From NCBI GenBank assembly GCA_043228905.1, contig JBHGNT010000013.1, positions 7,874,001-7,938,000 on the forward strand: 64,000 nt of DNA. Direction: 5' to 3'. Positions within the stretch are counted from its first letter, which is position 1. Each line of letters starts with the position of its first letter. This document shows, piece by piece, positions 22,402 through 31,702 of this stretch. Made by a program: the position numbers and the translations under genes. The DNA comes from Azolla caroliniana. Taxonomy: Eukaryota; Polypodiophyta. The notes under the pieces were generated by a model. The model was not told the origin of the DNA and did not search any database. It worked only from the letters and a program-made list of their open reading frames with translations.

Positions 22402-23506
22402 GAGTTGCAGTCGCTTGGAGTAGTAAGAATGTTAGAGTGATGATTTGACATAAGCAGATGATAAAGATAAAAGATATATCAAATAAGAAAGGAGAGAGAG
22501 AAAGAAGGGTGCCGATCCACCCAACCACCCCTAAGCGAAGGGATCGAGATGGACTCGAGCCTCGATCAACGTCCCATACCACCGTCGTGGCATCGAGTCG
22601 TACCTCGTGTTGGCGCGCTCGCTACAATAGTTGACCCACCACGAAACAGAGTCTCGACGTAGTCAAGAGATGATGAAATGAGGGTACTTAGGCCTCATAT
22701 TTATAGTGAGACCCAAGGCCCCTAGGCAAGTTCACACTTGGCCTAATGGGCCTAAAAGTAATCCTCCCTTCTTTACAATCTCATTTAACCCTCACACTTA
22801 TCCTCGTGTATAGAATACTACGATAAATTCTCACCACAGGTTATTATATGGTCATGCCCGTAACAAAGAAAAAACCGACAATAGCACTATCGAGCACCGA
22901 GACCGAGTATCAAGGAGTGGTTGTCATGACATGCGAAGCCATATGGCTACAAAGGCTTCTCAAGGATCTGCGAGTGGAGGTGTCTGATCTGACGATGATC
23001 TATTGCAACAACCTCAACAACATCCAAATGGAAAAGAACCCCGTCTTTCATGCTCGGAGCAAGCACATTGAGGTGCACTATCATTTTGTCTAAGAGTGCG
23101 TTCTCTTCGGTGAAGTGGAACTACTACATTCTCTGACGGATCGGCAAAGGGACGATATCTTCACCAAACCCCTAGGCTTAGACAAGTTACGGAAATTTTC
23201 CGGTGCACTGGGTGTGCAATACCTCGATATGCAAAACTAGAGGGGGAGGAATGGAAGAGGAATGAGAAAGATGGCCGGGAAGCCGAGTCGGAAACCGATT
23301 TCGACTTCGGCCCGATTGAAGAAATTGGACTGCACGGAACCGCTTAAGAAGCTGAGACCGGACGCAGGGGGAGCCACTGGAACGGAGAGACCGAGCAGAG
23401 CCAAGAAAGGAAGGAAGATCAAGACACAGATGTGGGCCACTGTCGTCAAAGGTTTGGGAATCAAACACGGATTGGAGACAACCAATTCGCACAAGAGCTA
23501 GAACGA
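22402..23506 (+). pseudogene. Copia-2 pol part 2: RNase H end and C-terminal extension
   Basis: The frame resumes with VAVAWSSKN and is cut by a solo LTR. It continues with KKPTIALSSTETEYQG, VSDLTMIYCNN, NPVFHARSKHIEVHYHFV and DIFTKPLGLDKL. A charged extension follows beyond the usual copia end, including MWATVVKGLGIKHGLETTN (about 23426-23490), a segment also seen in Copia-3, -4 and -5. Stops at 23091 and 23238 break it. The tail joins the Copia-3 LTR fragment at about 23506. Confidence 0.85.
22430..22865 (-). mobile_element. Solo LTR, 436 bp, with perfect target duplication
   Basis: The segment starts TGTTAGAG and ends GTAACA (inverted TGTTA/TAACA). It is flanked by AAGAA on both sides (22425-22429 and 22866-22870), exactly within the copia RNase H codons for SSKK. 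TATAAATA lies on the minus strand near 22697-22704, so it is probably oriented on that strand. No internal coding region is present. The LTR family has no other copy here. Confidence 0.88.
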
Positions 23507-23718
23507 TCTGTCAGTCCTCTTAGGACTTGTATAAATAGTGTTGTTGAGCATGTTGTATGTACAGAGAATTTTACAGAGTTGTTGATAATAGATTTAAGTT
23601 GTTCATGCTCTTTCTCTGTCTCTCTTGCATACCTTCTGTGTATTAATCTCTGTCTCTGTCTCTCTGTTGCTAACCGGCTAAGCCGGTTGTCTAACGCTTC
23701 CACACCTTCGTTTTTACA
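23507..23718 (+). repeat. Partial LTR (R-U5 side) of Copia-3
   Basis: The last about 212 bp of a copia LTR (TATAAATAG near 23530, end TTTTTACA). It matches the 3' LTR at 41792-42239 (agtcctcttag, gttgttgagcatgttg, gtacagagaattttacag). The first half was lost in the fusion with Copia-2. Confidence 0.88.
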
Positions 23719-23730
23719 TGGTATCAGAGC
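23719..23730 (+). other. Primer binding site of Copia-3
   Basis: TGGTATCAGAGC, exact initiator tRNA-Met-type site, directly after the LTR end. Confidence 0.92.
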
Positions 23731-23734
23731 ACAA

Positions 23735-24519
23735 GGGTTGAGAAGCTCGACAGATCCAACTATGCATCTTGGTCATACAAAATGCACCAGTAACTGCTTG
23801 GGCATGGTTACTGGAGTTATGTCGACGGAGCTAACGACAGAGCACTTGATGTGACACACAAGGACTTCCCAGTGCGGGAACAAGCGGCAAGCAGAGTGAT
23901 GTATTGCTTTGCGTTCAGTGTTGGAGACCAACTGCTAAGCCATGTCTAAGATGCCAAGACGCCAAAAGAAGCTTGGAGAAACCTGCAGAAGGTTTTCACG
24001 GCGAGCACTACGGCCCGGAAGCTGCAACTCCGACAGGAGTTGAACAATGTTCGATTGAAGGACAGGTCAATAGCGGATTACACGGTCCGAATAAAAGAGA
24101 TCTGTGACTCACTTGCCTCTATCAACGTCACCGTAGAGAAAAGTGAGATGGTGCAGATCTCTCTTGGGGGCCTAGCGTCTAAGTTCAGAGCGTTCCAAAT
24201 GGCGGTATGTACAAGGGAGAATACGCCGTCATTTTTTTGACTTACAATCGATGCTCCTTGTAGAGGAGAACCACACTGGTGCATCAAGAAGTGCACCCAT
24301 CGACAACCGGATGGTGTACACGGAGGCGGATCGACCCTGTGGGCGTGGCCGGCAAGAGCAGGACCGAAGGCACAGAGAACGTGCCGACAACAGCTTCGGA
24401 CCGTCCACAAGAAGGGGGAGTCAAGGCGGTGCCGGAGGTCGGCAAGCAAAGGCCGACACGGAATGTTGGTATTGTGGTAAAAAGGGCTATAGAGAAAGCG
24501 AGTGCTGGAAGAAGCGTGT
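23735..24519 (+). pseudogene. Copia-3 gag, truncated by gypsy E
   Basis: The coding text starts inside Gag (KLDRSNYASWSYKMHQ) with the usual N-terminal ATG region deleted. It continues as QLRQELNNVRLKDRSIADYT, KEICDSLASINVTVE and FQMAVCTRENTPSFF, then shifts frame to LLVEENHTGAS. The zinc knuckle CWYCGKKGYRESEC has Tyr in place of His. E is inserted directly after CWKKRV. Confidence 0.85.
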
Positions 24520-25223
24520 TGTCGTAGTGTATTCCACACACTACGTAAAAACCATAAAATAATATATCCGATTTTAGATACATATAAATAAATAAATAAT
24601 ATATCAAAATTTTTATCACGTGCATAGGGCAAGATTCGAACCCTGCACCTCCACGTAGATAAACCCCAAATTTACCATTGTAATAACTTATCTTTAATGT
24701 TATACATATAGATTTAATACGTATAAGACCTTTATTTACACATACCTTTATTAAAAAGTAAAAATCATGTATTCTTTAGGGTGTGAATATTTTATTTACA
24801 CGTGACATTAAAAGTGACTCATGCACATCTAGCATGCATGAGCCCTATACTTAGGAAATGATAAAGCATCACATGCACATTTAGTGTGCATGGACACTTT
24901 AGGTGAAAAAGCATGAAGCCATGATTAGCCTTTTCCATCTTTATATAAGGAGGAGAGAAATATGTATAAGGTTGTTGATTAATATACAAGGATTGATCAA
25001 TCTAATATATTCGTGGGATTCACGAATTTTGCCATCTAAATTACTCTTATAATCTAAATATTGTTTTAAATACACTAAACTCGTGGGATTGACGAGATTG
25101 CTATCTTACTTCTCTTTCCACTATTCATAACTAGCCTTAATTTGTATTCCTCTTCCTCCTAGTCAAAAACCTCGGCGGTTCCCACCCGACTCACGTAACG
25201 ATCCGGAGCCGAAAGGCACGACA
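24520..25223 (+). repeat. 5' LTR of gypsy E
   Basis: Starts TGTCGTAGTGTATTCC with an imperfect palindrome (GTAGTGT/ACACTAC) and ends GCACGACA. It holds an antisense tRNA-like segment, paired CATGCA motifs (24821-24892) and TATATAA (24942-24948). The end of U5 (ctcggcggttccc, gatccgg, cgaca) resembles that of the A LTR. Confidence 0.95.
24620..24695 (-). other. Antisense tRNA-like segment (box A / box B) in the E LTR
   Basis: On the minus strand a box A-like TAAGTTATTACAATGGTAA is followed, about 30 nt later, by the box B-like GGTTCGAATCT (24632-24642). The second LTR has the same at about 30995-31070. The unrelated-looking solo LTR at 42537 has the same arrangement. A full cloverleaf is not convincing, so this is not called a tRNA gene. 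Confidence 0.5.
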
Positions 25224-25227
25224 TAGT

Positions 25228-25245
25228 TGGTGAACCTGACGTGAA
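25228..25245 (+). other. Primer binding site of gypsy E
   Basis: TGGTGAACCTGACGTGAA lies 4 nt after the LTR. The tandem remnant at 31603 has the C form found in A and F. Confidence 0.75.
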
Positions 25246-25263
25246 GTACCGGGTGGCAAGGAG

Positions 25264-27306
25264 ATGGAAAATCAACCGGAGGCTAGCAACATGACGATGA
25301 TGTTCAAGCGCATGCTACAAGAACAACGCGCGATGTCGGAGATAGCGGCATCAGTGGAGCGGCTCGTGCAACGAAACGGGCAATTCAACGGGAAAGACGT
25401 GTCGCGGTATCTTCGGGACTACAAGGCGGAGATGCTACGGTGCGGAATATCGGAAGGACTGCAAGTGACATCCTTTAACCGGGTGGCGACCGACGGGCTT
25501 CAAGCAAGCATCCATGGGCTACGACAACAAAATCCGACATGGGAGGCGTTTGAAGAAGAGCTAAAGAGGACGTTCGCCATCGAGGATTCCTCCAAGGCGA
25601 CGCGAAGGGGATTCGAAGATTGGGTGGAGACGCCGGAGAAGGGATTGAAGGTCGTTGATTTGTTTTCGGCATTCGAAAGCCGGTTTGGGAGGTTGTCCGC
25701 GAGAGATCAAGCTATCCTCGTACCGGACAAGGTGATCATGTTCTTGCGAGCCGTGGACGTCCGGAACCGGAAAGATCTCGGAGTGCTCTTGGAGGACACG
25801 ACCACGGAGAGTGGCCTCACCGAAACATGGGAAAGCGTGCGGGATATCGTCGCATGATACACGAAGAGGGGGCAATGGCTTGCCAACGAGGAAAAGAGGG
25901 TTTCGGAACTGATTCCGAAACCGAGAACCGGATTGGAAGACCATCAATCGAGGGCTCGGGAGACTACAACCAAGAAGGGGATTGATGCATCTACGGTGGA
26001 GCAACTATTGAAGGAGATGGAGAATCTGAAGATCGCGATGGTGAAGAAGTCGGATGACCGCCTCACAAGCTCCAAGTATACGGACCGACGGTGCATATGG
26101 TGCGATAGCGCCGAACACGATCGGAGGGATTGCGACGAGCATAAGGAGGCGCTACGGCGGGATCTCATCTACTACGAGGGAAACCAGATTCATTCAATGG
26201 ACTCTCGGAAGCCACTCCGACTGAACTTCCGGAAAGGCGGCATGAAGAAGGTGCTCGAGGAGGAATTGGCAGCAAGAAGCAACTATGCGACAACTACGGG
26301 AATATGTGTCGGGGAGTCATCGAGAGCAAAGACGTCTTTTTGGCCGGAAGTTCTAGAAATCACCGAGAAAACCGACTCCAACGAGATCCGAAGCACCGTG
26401 GAAGGCGTCTGGGAAGCTACGGGATGGGAGTGCCCTGTCGACAAGAATAGCGTATACGCCCTATGTCAATTGCATAAGGTGTATGTGGACGAGAAACGAC
26501 GATGCACGGAGGATGCGGCTGGGCCATCGAAGATACCGGAAAGCTGGAACTCCGGAGGTAAGGGAAAAGAAAAGGTGACTCCGGCATTCAAGCTCGCCTC
26601 GGACATAGAACAACAAACCGACTTGAAAAGAGTGTTCGAGGAAAGAATCTTGGATAGCCGGGTAGATTTCTCGCTTCGGGAGCTACTCGGAATAGCAAAG
26701 AAGGAGTTCCACGATCTTCTCGTGGATCTCGTGAAGCGAAAAAGACAAAGTACGGAGGAAAATGCTCCAAGGGTGAATTCGAACACCGTTTTAATGAACG
26801 ACACCGAAGTGGAGGACAAAATTCCGAACTCCCACTATACAAGGCCACATTGGGCACGCGCGACTACGGAGACTCCGGTCCGAATCGGCAACATCAAAGA
26901 ACCCATGCTAGCATTGATTGATCACGGATCGGAGATCAACTTGATGTCCAAGGAGTTCTACCGGAAGGGGAAGTGGCCTATTAACACCAACCATGGATGG
27001 AAGATTCGGGCAGCCACCAAAGCAACGGAAGATCTATTTGCGGCTTGTCCGGATGTGACGGTGAAGATCGGGGATGTCGAGATCGACCAAAATTTCTTCG
27101 TGCAAGATGAGGTTCCACATTCCGTCATCCTTGGCCAGCCCTTTATCACGGCATCACGGATGGAGACGAAGGTGCTCGATAGCGGTGCGGCTTTTGCGCG
27201 AATTCGGAGCCAAAACGGTGGGAAATCCGTCCAATTCCTAACGGTGCCGACAAATCACGAAAGGAACAAGAGGGAACTCTTGTCCCAAGTGAGAATGGAT
27301 TTTTAA
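25264..27306 (+). pseudogene. Gypsy E gag-protease, one premature stop
   Basis: ATG 25264 (MENQPEASNMTMMFKRML) opens a frame of 681 codons to TAA 27304, with a single TGA at 25855 (IVA*YTKRG). Gag occupies roughly residues 1-270. The zinc knuckle CIWCDSAEHDRRDC is at 26092-26133. The linker contains SDIEQQTDLKRVFEE and SLRELLGIAKKEF, shared with A. The protease motif LIDHGSEINLMS has its Asp at 26920, with His inside the DTG/DSG-type triad, followed by VILGQPFITAS. Only one C-to-T change at a CGA would separate this from an open frame, which marks E as recently active. Confidence 0.92.
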
Positions 27307-30300
27307 AGCGGACTGTTGCGGAGTGGGGAAGTGATAGTCCGAGAAGCCCTGATACCCCACACAGGAAGAAAACTCTCGGAGCAAAACATGTACAAATCGG
27401 TCCGGATGGGGCATCTACGTACATGACCGTACCGGAGGATTGAAGAAAGGATACCGACAAGTGGAGGATAAGTTGCGGTCGGCATCAATAATAAAAGAAG
27501 ATGAAGAAATCATGGGGATAGTCAAAGAAGTGTTCTATGGGAGCACGCTACAACGACTTGAAGAGCTTGCGGAAGATAAAAGCCAAGGGAACCGGGTAGT
27601 CCCGTTGGAATCGGTCGAGATGTACGAGATCATTGCGAAAATGGAGCCGGATACGCTCCGCAAAGAAGAAGCAATGGTAAGTACGAAATACAAGACCGTG
27701 GAAAAGAAGGTGAAACCGGCCGCGGGACCACTACCCGCCGATAGCGAACAAAAGAGGAAAGAAGTCTCGGGAGATCCGACACTTCGGAAGTCCGTGGATA
27801 TTGGACATGCCTTCACGGATGAGACCCGGAAGAAACTTCGGATCGGTGGAGGTGGGTTCCTATTACAAAAAGAAGAAGAACGGTTTTGCGAGATGTTGGA
27901 GCAACACGGCAAAGCGTTTGCATTTATATCAAGGGAGATAGGGTGTGTCGATCTGAGAATAGTAGAGCCGATGGTGATCTTCACGATTGACCATGTACCG
28001 TGGAACCTGAAGCCGATTCCGGTGCCACGAGCGCATATTCCGAAAGTCATTGACTTGCTCAAGGAGAAGGTGGCGATGGGGATTCTAGAGCCATCAACTG
28101 CTCCGTACGCAAATCGATGGTTTACGGTTCCGAAGAAGAATGGATCACTCCGATTTATCCAAAACTTGCAACCGGTGAATAAGGTCACGATCCGGAACTC
28201 GGGATTTGGTCCGATAGTGGACGAATTTGCGGAAGCTTTTGTCGGTCGTGCGATATACTCCATCGGAGACCTATACTCGGGGTATGACCAATTCCAACTA
28301 GCCGTGGAGAGCCGAGACATCACAACCATGCGAACACCGATAGGATTAGTCCGAATGTGCACACTACCACAAGGAGCGACAAACTCGGTTGCTCATATGA
28401 TGAACGCGATGAACAAGGTGCTTCGAGACTGCATTCCGGAGATAACGATGCCGTTCCTCGATGACATTCCGATGAAAGGATGCGTGGTAGAAGAAAAAGA
28501 TGAGACTATGGATGATCGGGGATGCCGAAAGTTCGTGGTCGACCATATTCATGATTGCGAGAAAGTGTTGCGAAAGCTAGAAGATGTGCACCTAACACTT
28601 TCCGGGGAGAAATCGGCATTCGGGCAAGAAGAAATATTGGTGGTCGGACATCTATGTGGGCCCTACGGCCGAAGACCGTCACCAACAAAGATTGATGCGA
28701 TTCAAGCTATGGAGGAAGTATGCGAGTCAACATCCGAAGTCCGAAGGTTTCTCGGTGCTTGTGCATTCTATCACATATGGATTCCGCACTATGCACATAT
28801 AGCGGACCCGCTCTACCACTTGTTGCGGAAAGGTAAGAAATTCGAATGGAAACTGGAACACACCAACGCCATGAAGAAATTGAAGAAGACACTTTGGAGG
28901 GCGGAAGCACTTAAGAAGCCGAGCTACGACCGACCGATCATAGTAACGGTTGATACAAGTCCAACCGGTATCGGGTGGGTCATCAATCAAGCCGACTCGG
29001 ATGGTTCGCGGTATCCGATCTGATTCGGAGCAAAGGTTCTCAACGAAAGGCAACGTGGATATGCACAAGTCAAAAGAGAATTCTGGGGAGTCGTGTCGGC
29101 GATAAAATCGGATCGGGATTATTTGATCGGAGCCGAAGTGGTGATCGAGATGGATTGTCTTCCGATACTCGGGATGATGCGGTGTTGTACGATACCGGAT
29201 GTATCTATGCTAAGGTGGGTTGCATATGTCAAGTTGCTTAATCCGGAGGTTCGACACATTTCGGGGAAGGACAACGCGGTAGCGGATATGTTATCAAGGG
29301 CTTGGTTCGGAGACGACATAACTGAATCGGATAATGAAGAAGTTTCCGAAGACTACTTCACGTCGGAGCACATATGCCGAGTGAACGTAATCCGAGAATT
29401 CTGGGAAGAAGAATACGAGGGAGAAAGCTTAATGATCGGAAAGATGTTACAAGAGGCCGAGGATTCAACAAACGATAAAGAAAGAAGAGCCGAGATCCGA
29501 AGGAAGAAGAGGCAAGTCCAAAAGTTCTTCTTGGAAAACGGATTAATTTGGAGGGCGCCGAAAAGACCGGATGGTATACCACTTCGAGTAGTCGGGACAA
29601 AAGAGCAACGAAACCGGATAATGTCTGAGTTTCACGAATCCGATTGGGCTAGACACCGAGGAACATGGGCAACATTTGTGAAGATCAAGCAAAAATATTG
29701 GTGGAAGAAAATGTACAAAGATGTCGCAGAGTTCACGGAAAGCTGCGAGAAATGTCAAGTCTACTCCGGGGTTCGACATCGAGATGAGTTACATCCGACA
29801 TTCTCACCGACAATAAACTTCAAGTGGATGGTCGACATAGTGGCCATGCCGACTGGGATCGGACAAAAGAAATACTTGGTATTAGCTCAGGAAGATCTTA
29901 CGAATCAAGTAGAAGGTCGAGCACTTCAGAGGAAAACGTGTTCCACGGTATGCCAATTTCTTTTGGAGGAAGTATTTTGCAGGTACGGGTGCATAGGGCA
30001 AGTGATTGCGGACCGGGGAGAACTCGACTCGGACAAAGCTAGGGGATTCTTCGCCAAACACGGAGTTCGGTTATCGCTGAAAACGGCATACAATCCGGAG
30101 GCCAACGGGAAAATCGAACGAGGACATAGTCCGATCGTGAAAGCACTTGCGAAGGCATGCGATGGAAAGGTGAAGGACTGGCCGCGGATGCTTCCGTATG
30201 CACTATGGGCGGATCGGACGACGCATAGCTCCGTAACCGGTTACATGCCGGTAGAACTCATGACCGGACAAGCACCGGTAATGCCGACGGAAACCACGAT

Positions 30301-30808
30301 CGCAACATGGACAGTGCTACCGTGGAAGGAAGAGATGAGCCGAGAAGAACTACTAGCGGTCCGGATACGACAACTAGAGGGAAGACCGGCAGACATAGCG
30401 GAAGCAATACGCCAACAACAAGAAGCACGATTCCGGAACAAAAGCCGGTTCGACACAAAGCATCGACTACGATCGAGGAGGATTGAAGAAGGAGATTGGG
30501 TGATCGTCTATGACAGTAGTCTGGACCATCAACATACAACGATGCGGAAATTCGCGAAAAGGTGGTTTGGGCCATACGAGGTTCGGAAAGTCTTCGACAA
30601 CGGAATGTACCGACTGTCCGAGTTGGATGGAACAATACTACGAGTGCCTATAGCCGGGAAGCGGGTGAAGATTTTCAAGAAGCAGACCGACGACAAACCC
30701 TATGTGATCCAAGCCAAGGCCGACAATGAGGAGCAATCGGACGAAGACCACGGTGATGCGGGAAGCGAAGAAAGTGAATTACAACTCATAGTCGACATAA
30801 GGGGATAA
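27307..30808 (+). pseudogene. Gypsy E pol: RT, RNase H, integrase, one premature stop
   Basis: The pol frame (shifted relative to gag) is open from about 27440 to TAA/TGA 30808 except for TGA 29021 (YPI*FGAK; Arg in A). RT: about 27990-28700 (PVPRAHIPKVIDLL, YSIGDLYSGYDQFQL, TLPQGATNSVAHMM, catalytic FLDDIP near 28454). RNase H: VTVDTSPTGIGWVIN, EMDCLPILGMM, KDNAVADMLSRA. Integrase: FHESDWARHRGTW...CEKC zinc region, FKWMVDIVA, IADRGELDS, NPEANGKIERGH. The tail is acidic, with no chromodomain. The first ~130 nt after the gag stop hold more stops in this frame, so how pol is expressed is unclear. Confidence 0.92.
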
Positions 30809-30875
30809 TCCAAGGAAGCTTTGGGTGAAGACAGATATGGGGAATCGAGAACTTCGGCACATACCGGAGGATATG

Positions 30876-30894
30876 TGGGTTCGGAGGGGGCGAG
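30876..30894 (+). other. Purine-rich tract of gypsy E
   Basis: gtgggttcggagggggcgag directly precedes the 3' LTR. Confidence 0.7.
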
Positions 30895-31598
30895 TGTCGT
30901 AGTGTATTCCACACACTACGTGAAAACCATAAAATAATATATCCGATTTTAGATACATATAAATAAATAAATAATATATCAAAAATTTTATCACGTGCAT
31001 AAGGCAAGATTCGAACCCTGCACCTCCACGTAGATAAACCCCAAATTTACCATTGTAATAACTTATCTTTAATGTTATACATATAGATTTAATACGTATA
31101 AGACCTTTATTTACACATACCTTTATTAAAAGGTAAAAATCATGTATTCTTTAGGGTGTGAATATTTTATTTACACGTGACATTAAAAGTGACTCATGCA
31201 CATCTAGCATGCATGAACCCTATACTTAGGAAATGATAAAGCATCACATGCACATTTAGTGTGCATGGACACTTTAGGTGAAAAAGCATGAAGCCATGAT
31301 TAGCCTCTTCCATCTTTATATAAGGAGGAGAGAAATATGTATAAGGTTGTTGATTAATATACAAGGATTGATCAATCTAATATATTCGTGGGATTCACGA
31401 ATTTTGCCATCTAAATTACTCTTATAATCTAAATATTGTTTTAAATACACTAAACTCGTGGGATTGACGAGATTGCTATCTTACTTCTCTTTCCACTATT
31501 CATAACTAGCCTTAATTTGTATTCCTCTTCCTCCTAGTCAAAAACCTCGGCGGTTCCCACCCGACTCACGTAACGATCCGGAGCCGAAAGGCACGACA
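30895..31598 (+). repeat. 3' LTR of gypsy E
   Basis: 704 bp, same length as its mate. TATATAA at 31317-31323. Confidence 0.95.
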
Positions 31599-31702
31599 TA
31601 GTTGGTGAACCCGACGTGAAGTACCGGGTGACAAGGAGATGGAAAATCAACCGGAGGCTAGCAACATGACGATGATGTTCAAGCGCATGCTACAAGAACA
31701 AC
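31599..31702 (+). pseudogene. Remnant of a second, tandem gypsy E copy
   Basis: Beyond the 3' LTR the sequence continues as E internal DNA: TGGTGAACCCGACGTGAA, leader, ATG 31639 and MENQPEASNMTMMFKRMLQEQ up to about 31702. There it joins copia protease-end sequence with a 2-nt overlap (ac). This is LTR-body-LTR-body, then a deletion. Confidence 0.9.

Larger units (their letters stand above)
1318..23506 (+). mobile_element. Copia-2: Ty1/copia element interrupted by gypsy A and a solo LTR
   Basis: LTR, primer site, gag, protease, integrase, RT and RNase H occur in Ty1/copia order. The body is interrupted at 5258 by gypsy A and at 22430 by a solo LTR. The two flanks of A rejoin in the RNase H frame (GSVAVAWSSK), which proves the nesting. 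The 3' end lacks its own LTR: at about 23506 the tail is fused to the second half of the Copia-3 LTR. The copy is old and inactive. Confidence 0.88.
24520..31598 (+). mobile_element. Gypsy E: youngest lineage I gypsy element
   Basis: Two 704-bp LTRs (24520-25223, 30895-31598) show about 6 differences by eye (about 99% identity). Primer site, gag-protease, pol and purine-rich tract are all present. Only two internal stops break the coding frames (25855 and 29021), both TGA at places where A or the family has Arg. A second primer site and the first 64 nt of gag follow the 3' LTR, so E was once part of a tandem array. Confidence 0.94.

Noticed and set aside
24620-24695. A functional tRNA gene in the E LTR
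   Set aside because: Box A and box B-like strings are present but no clean acceptor, D and anticodon stems; kept only as a tRNA-like segment.
30241-30635. Minus-strand ORFs antisense to E pol (also 27535-28362, 9543-9977)
   Set aside because: Shadows of the long open pol frame; no motif recognised.
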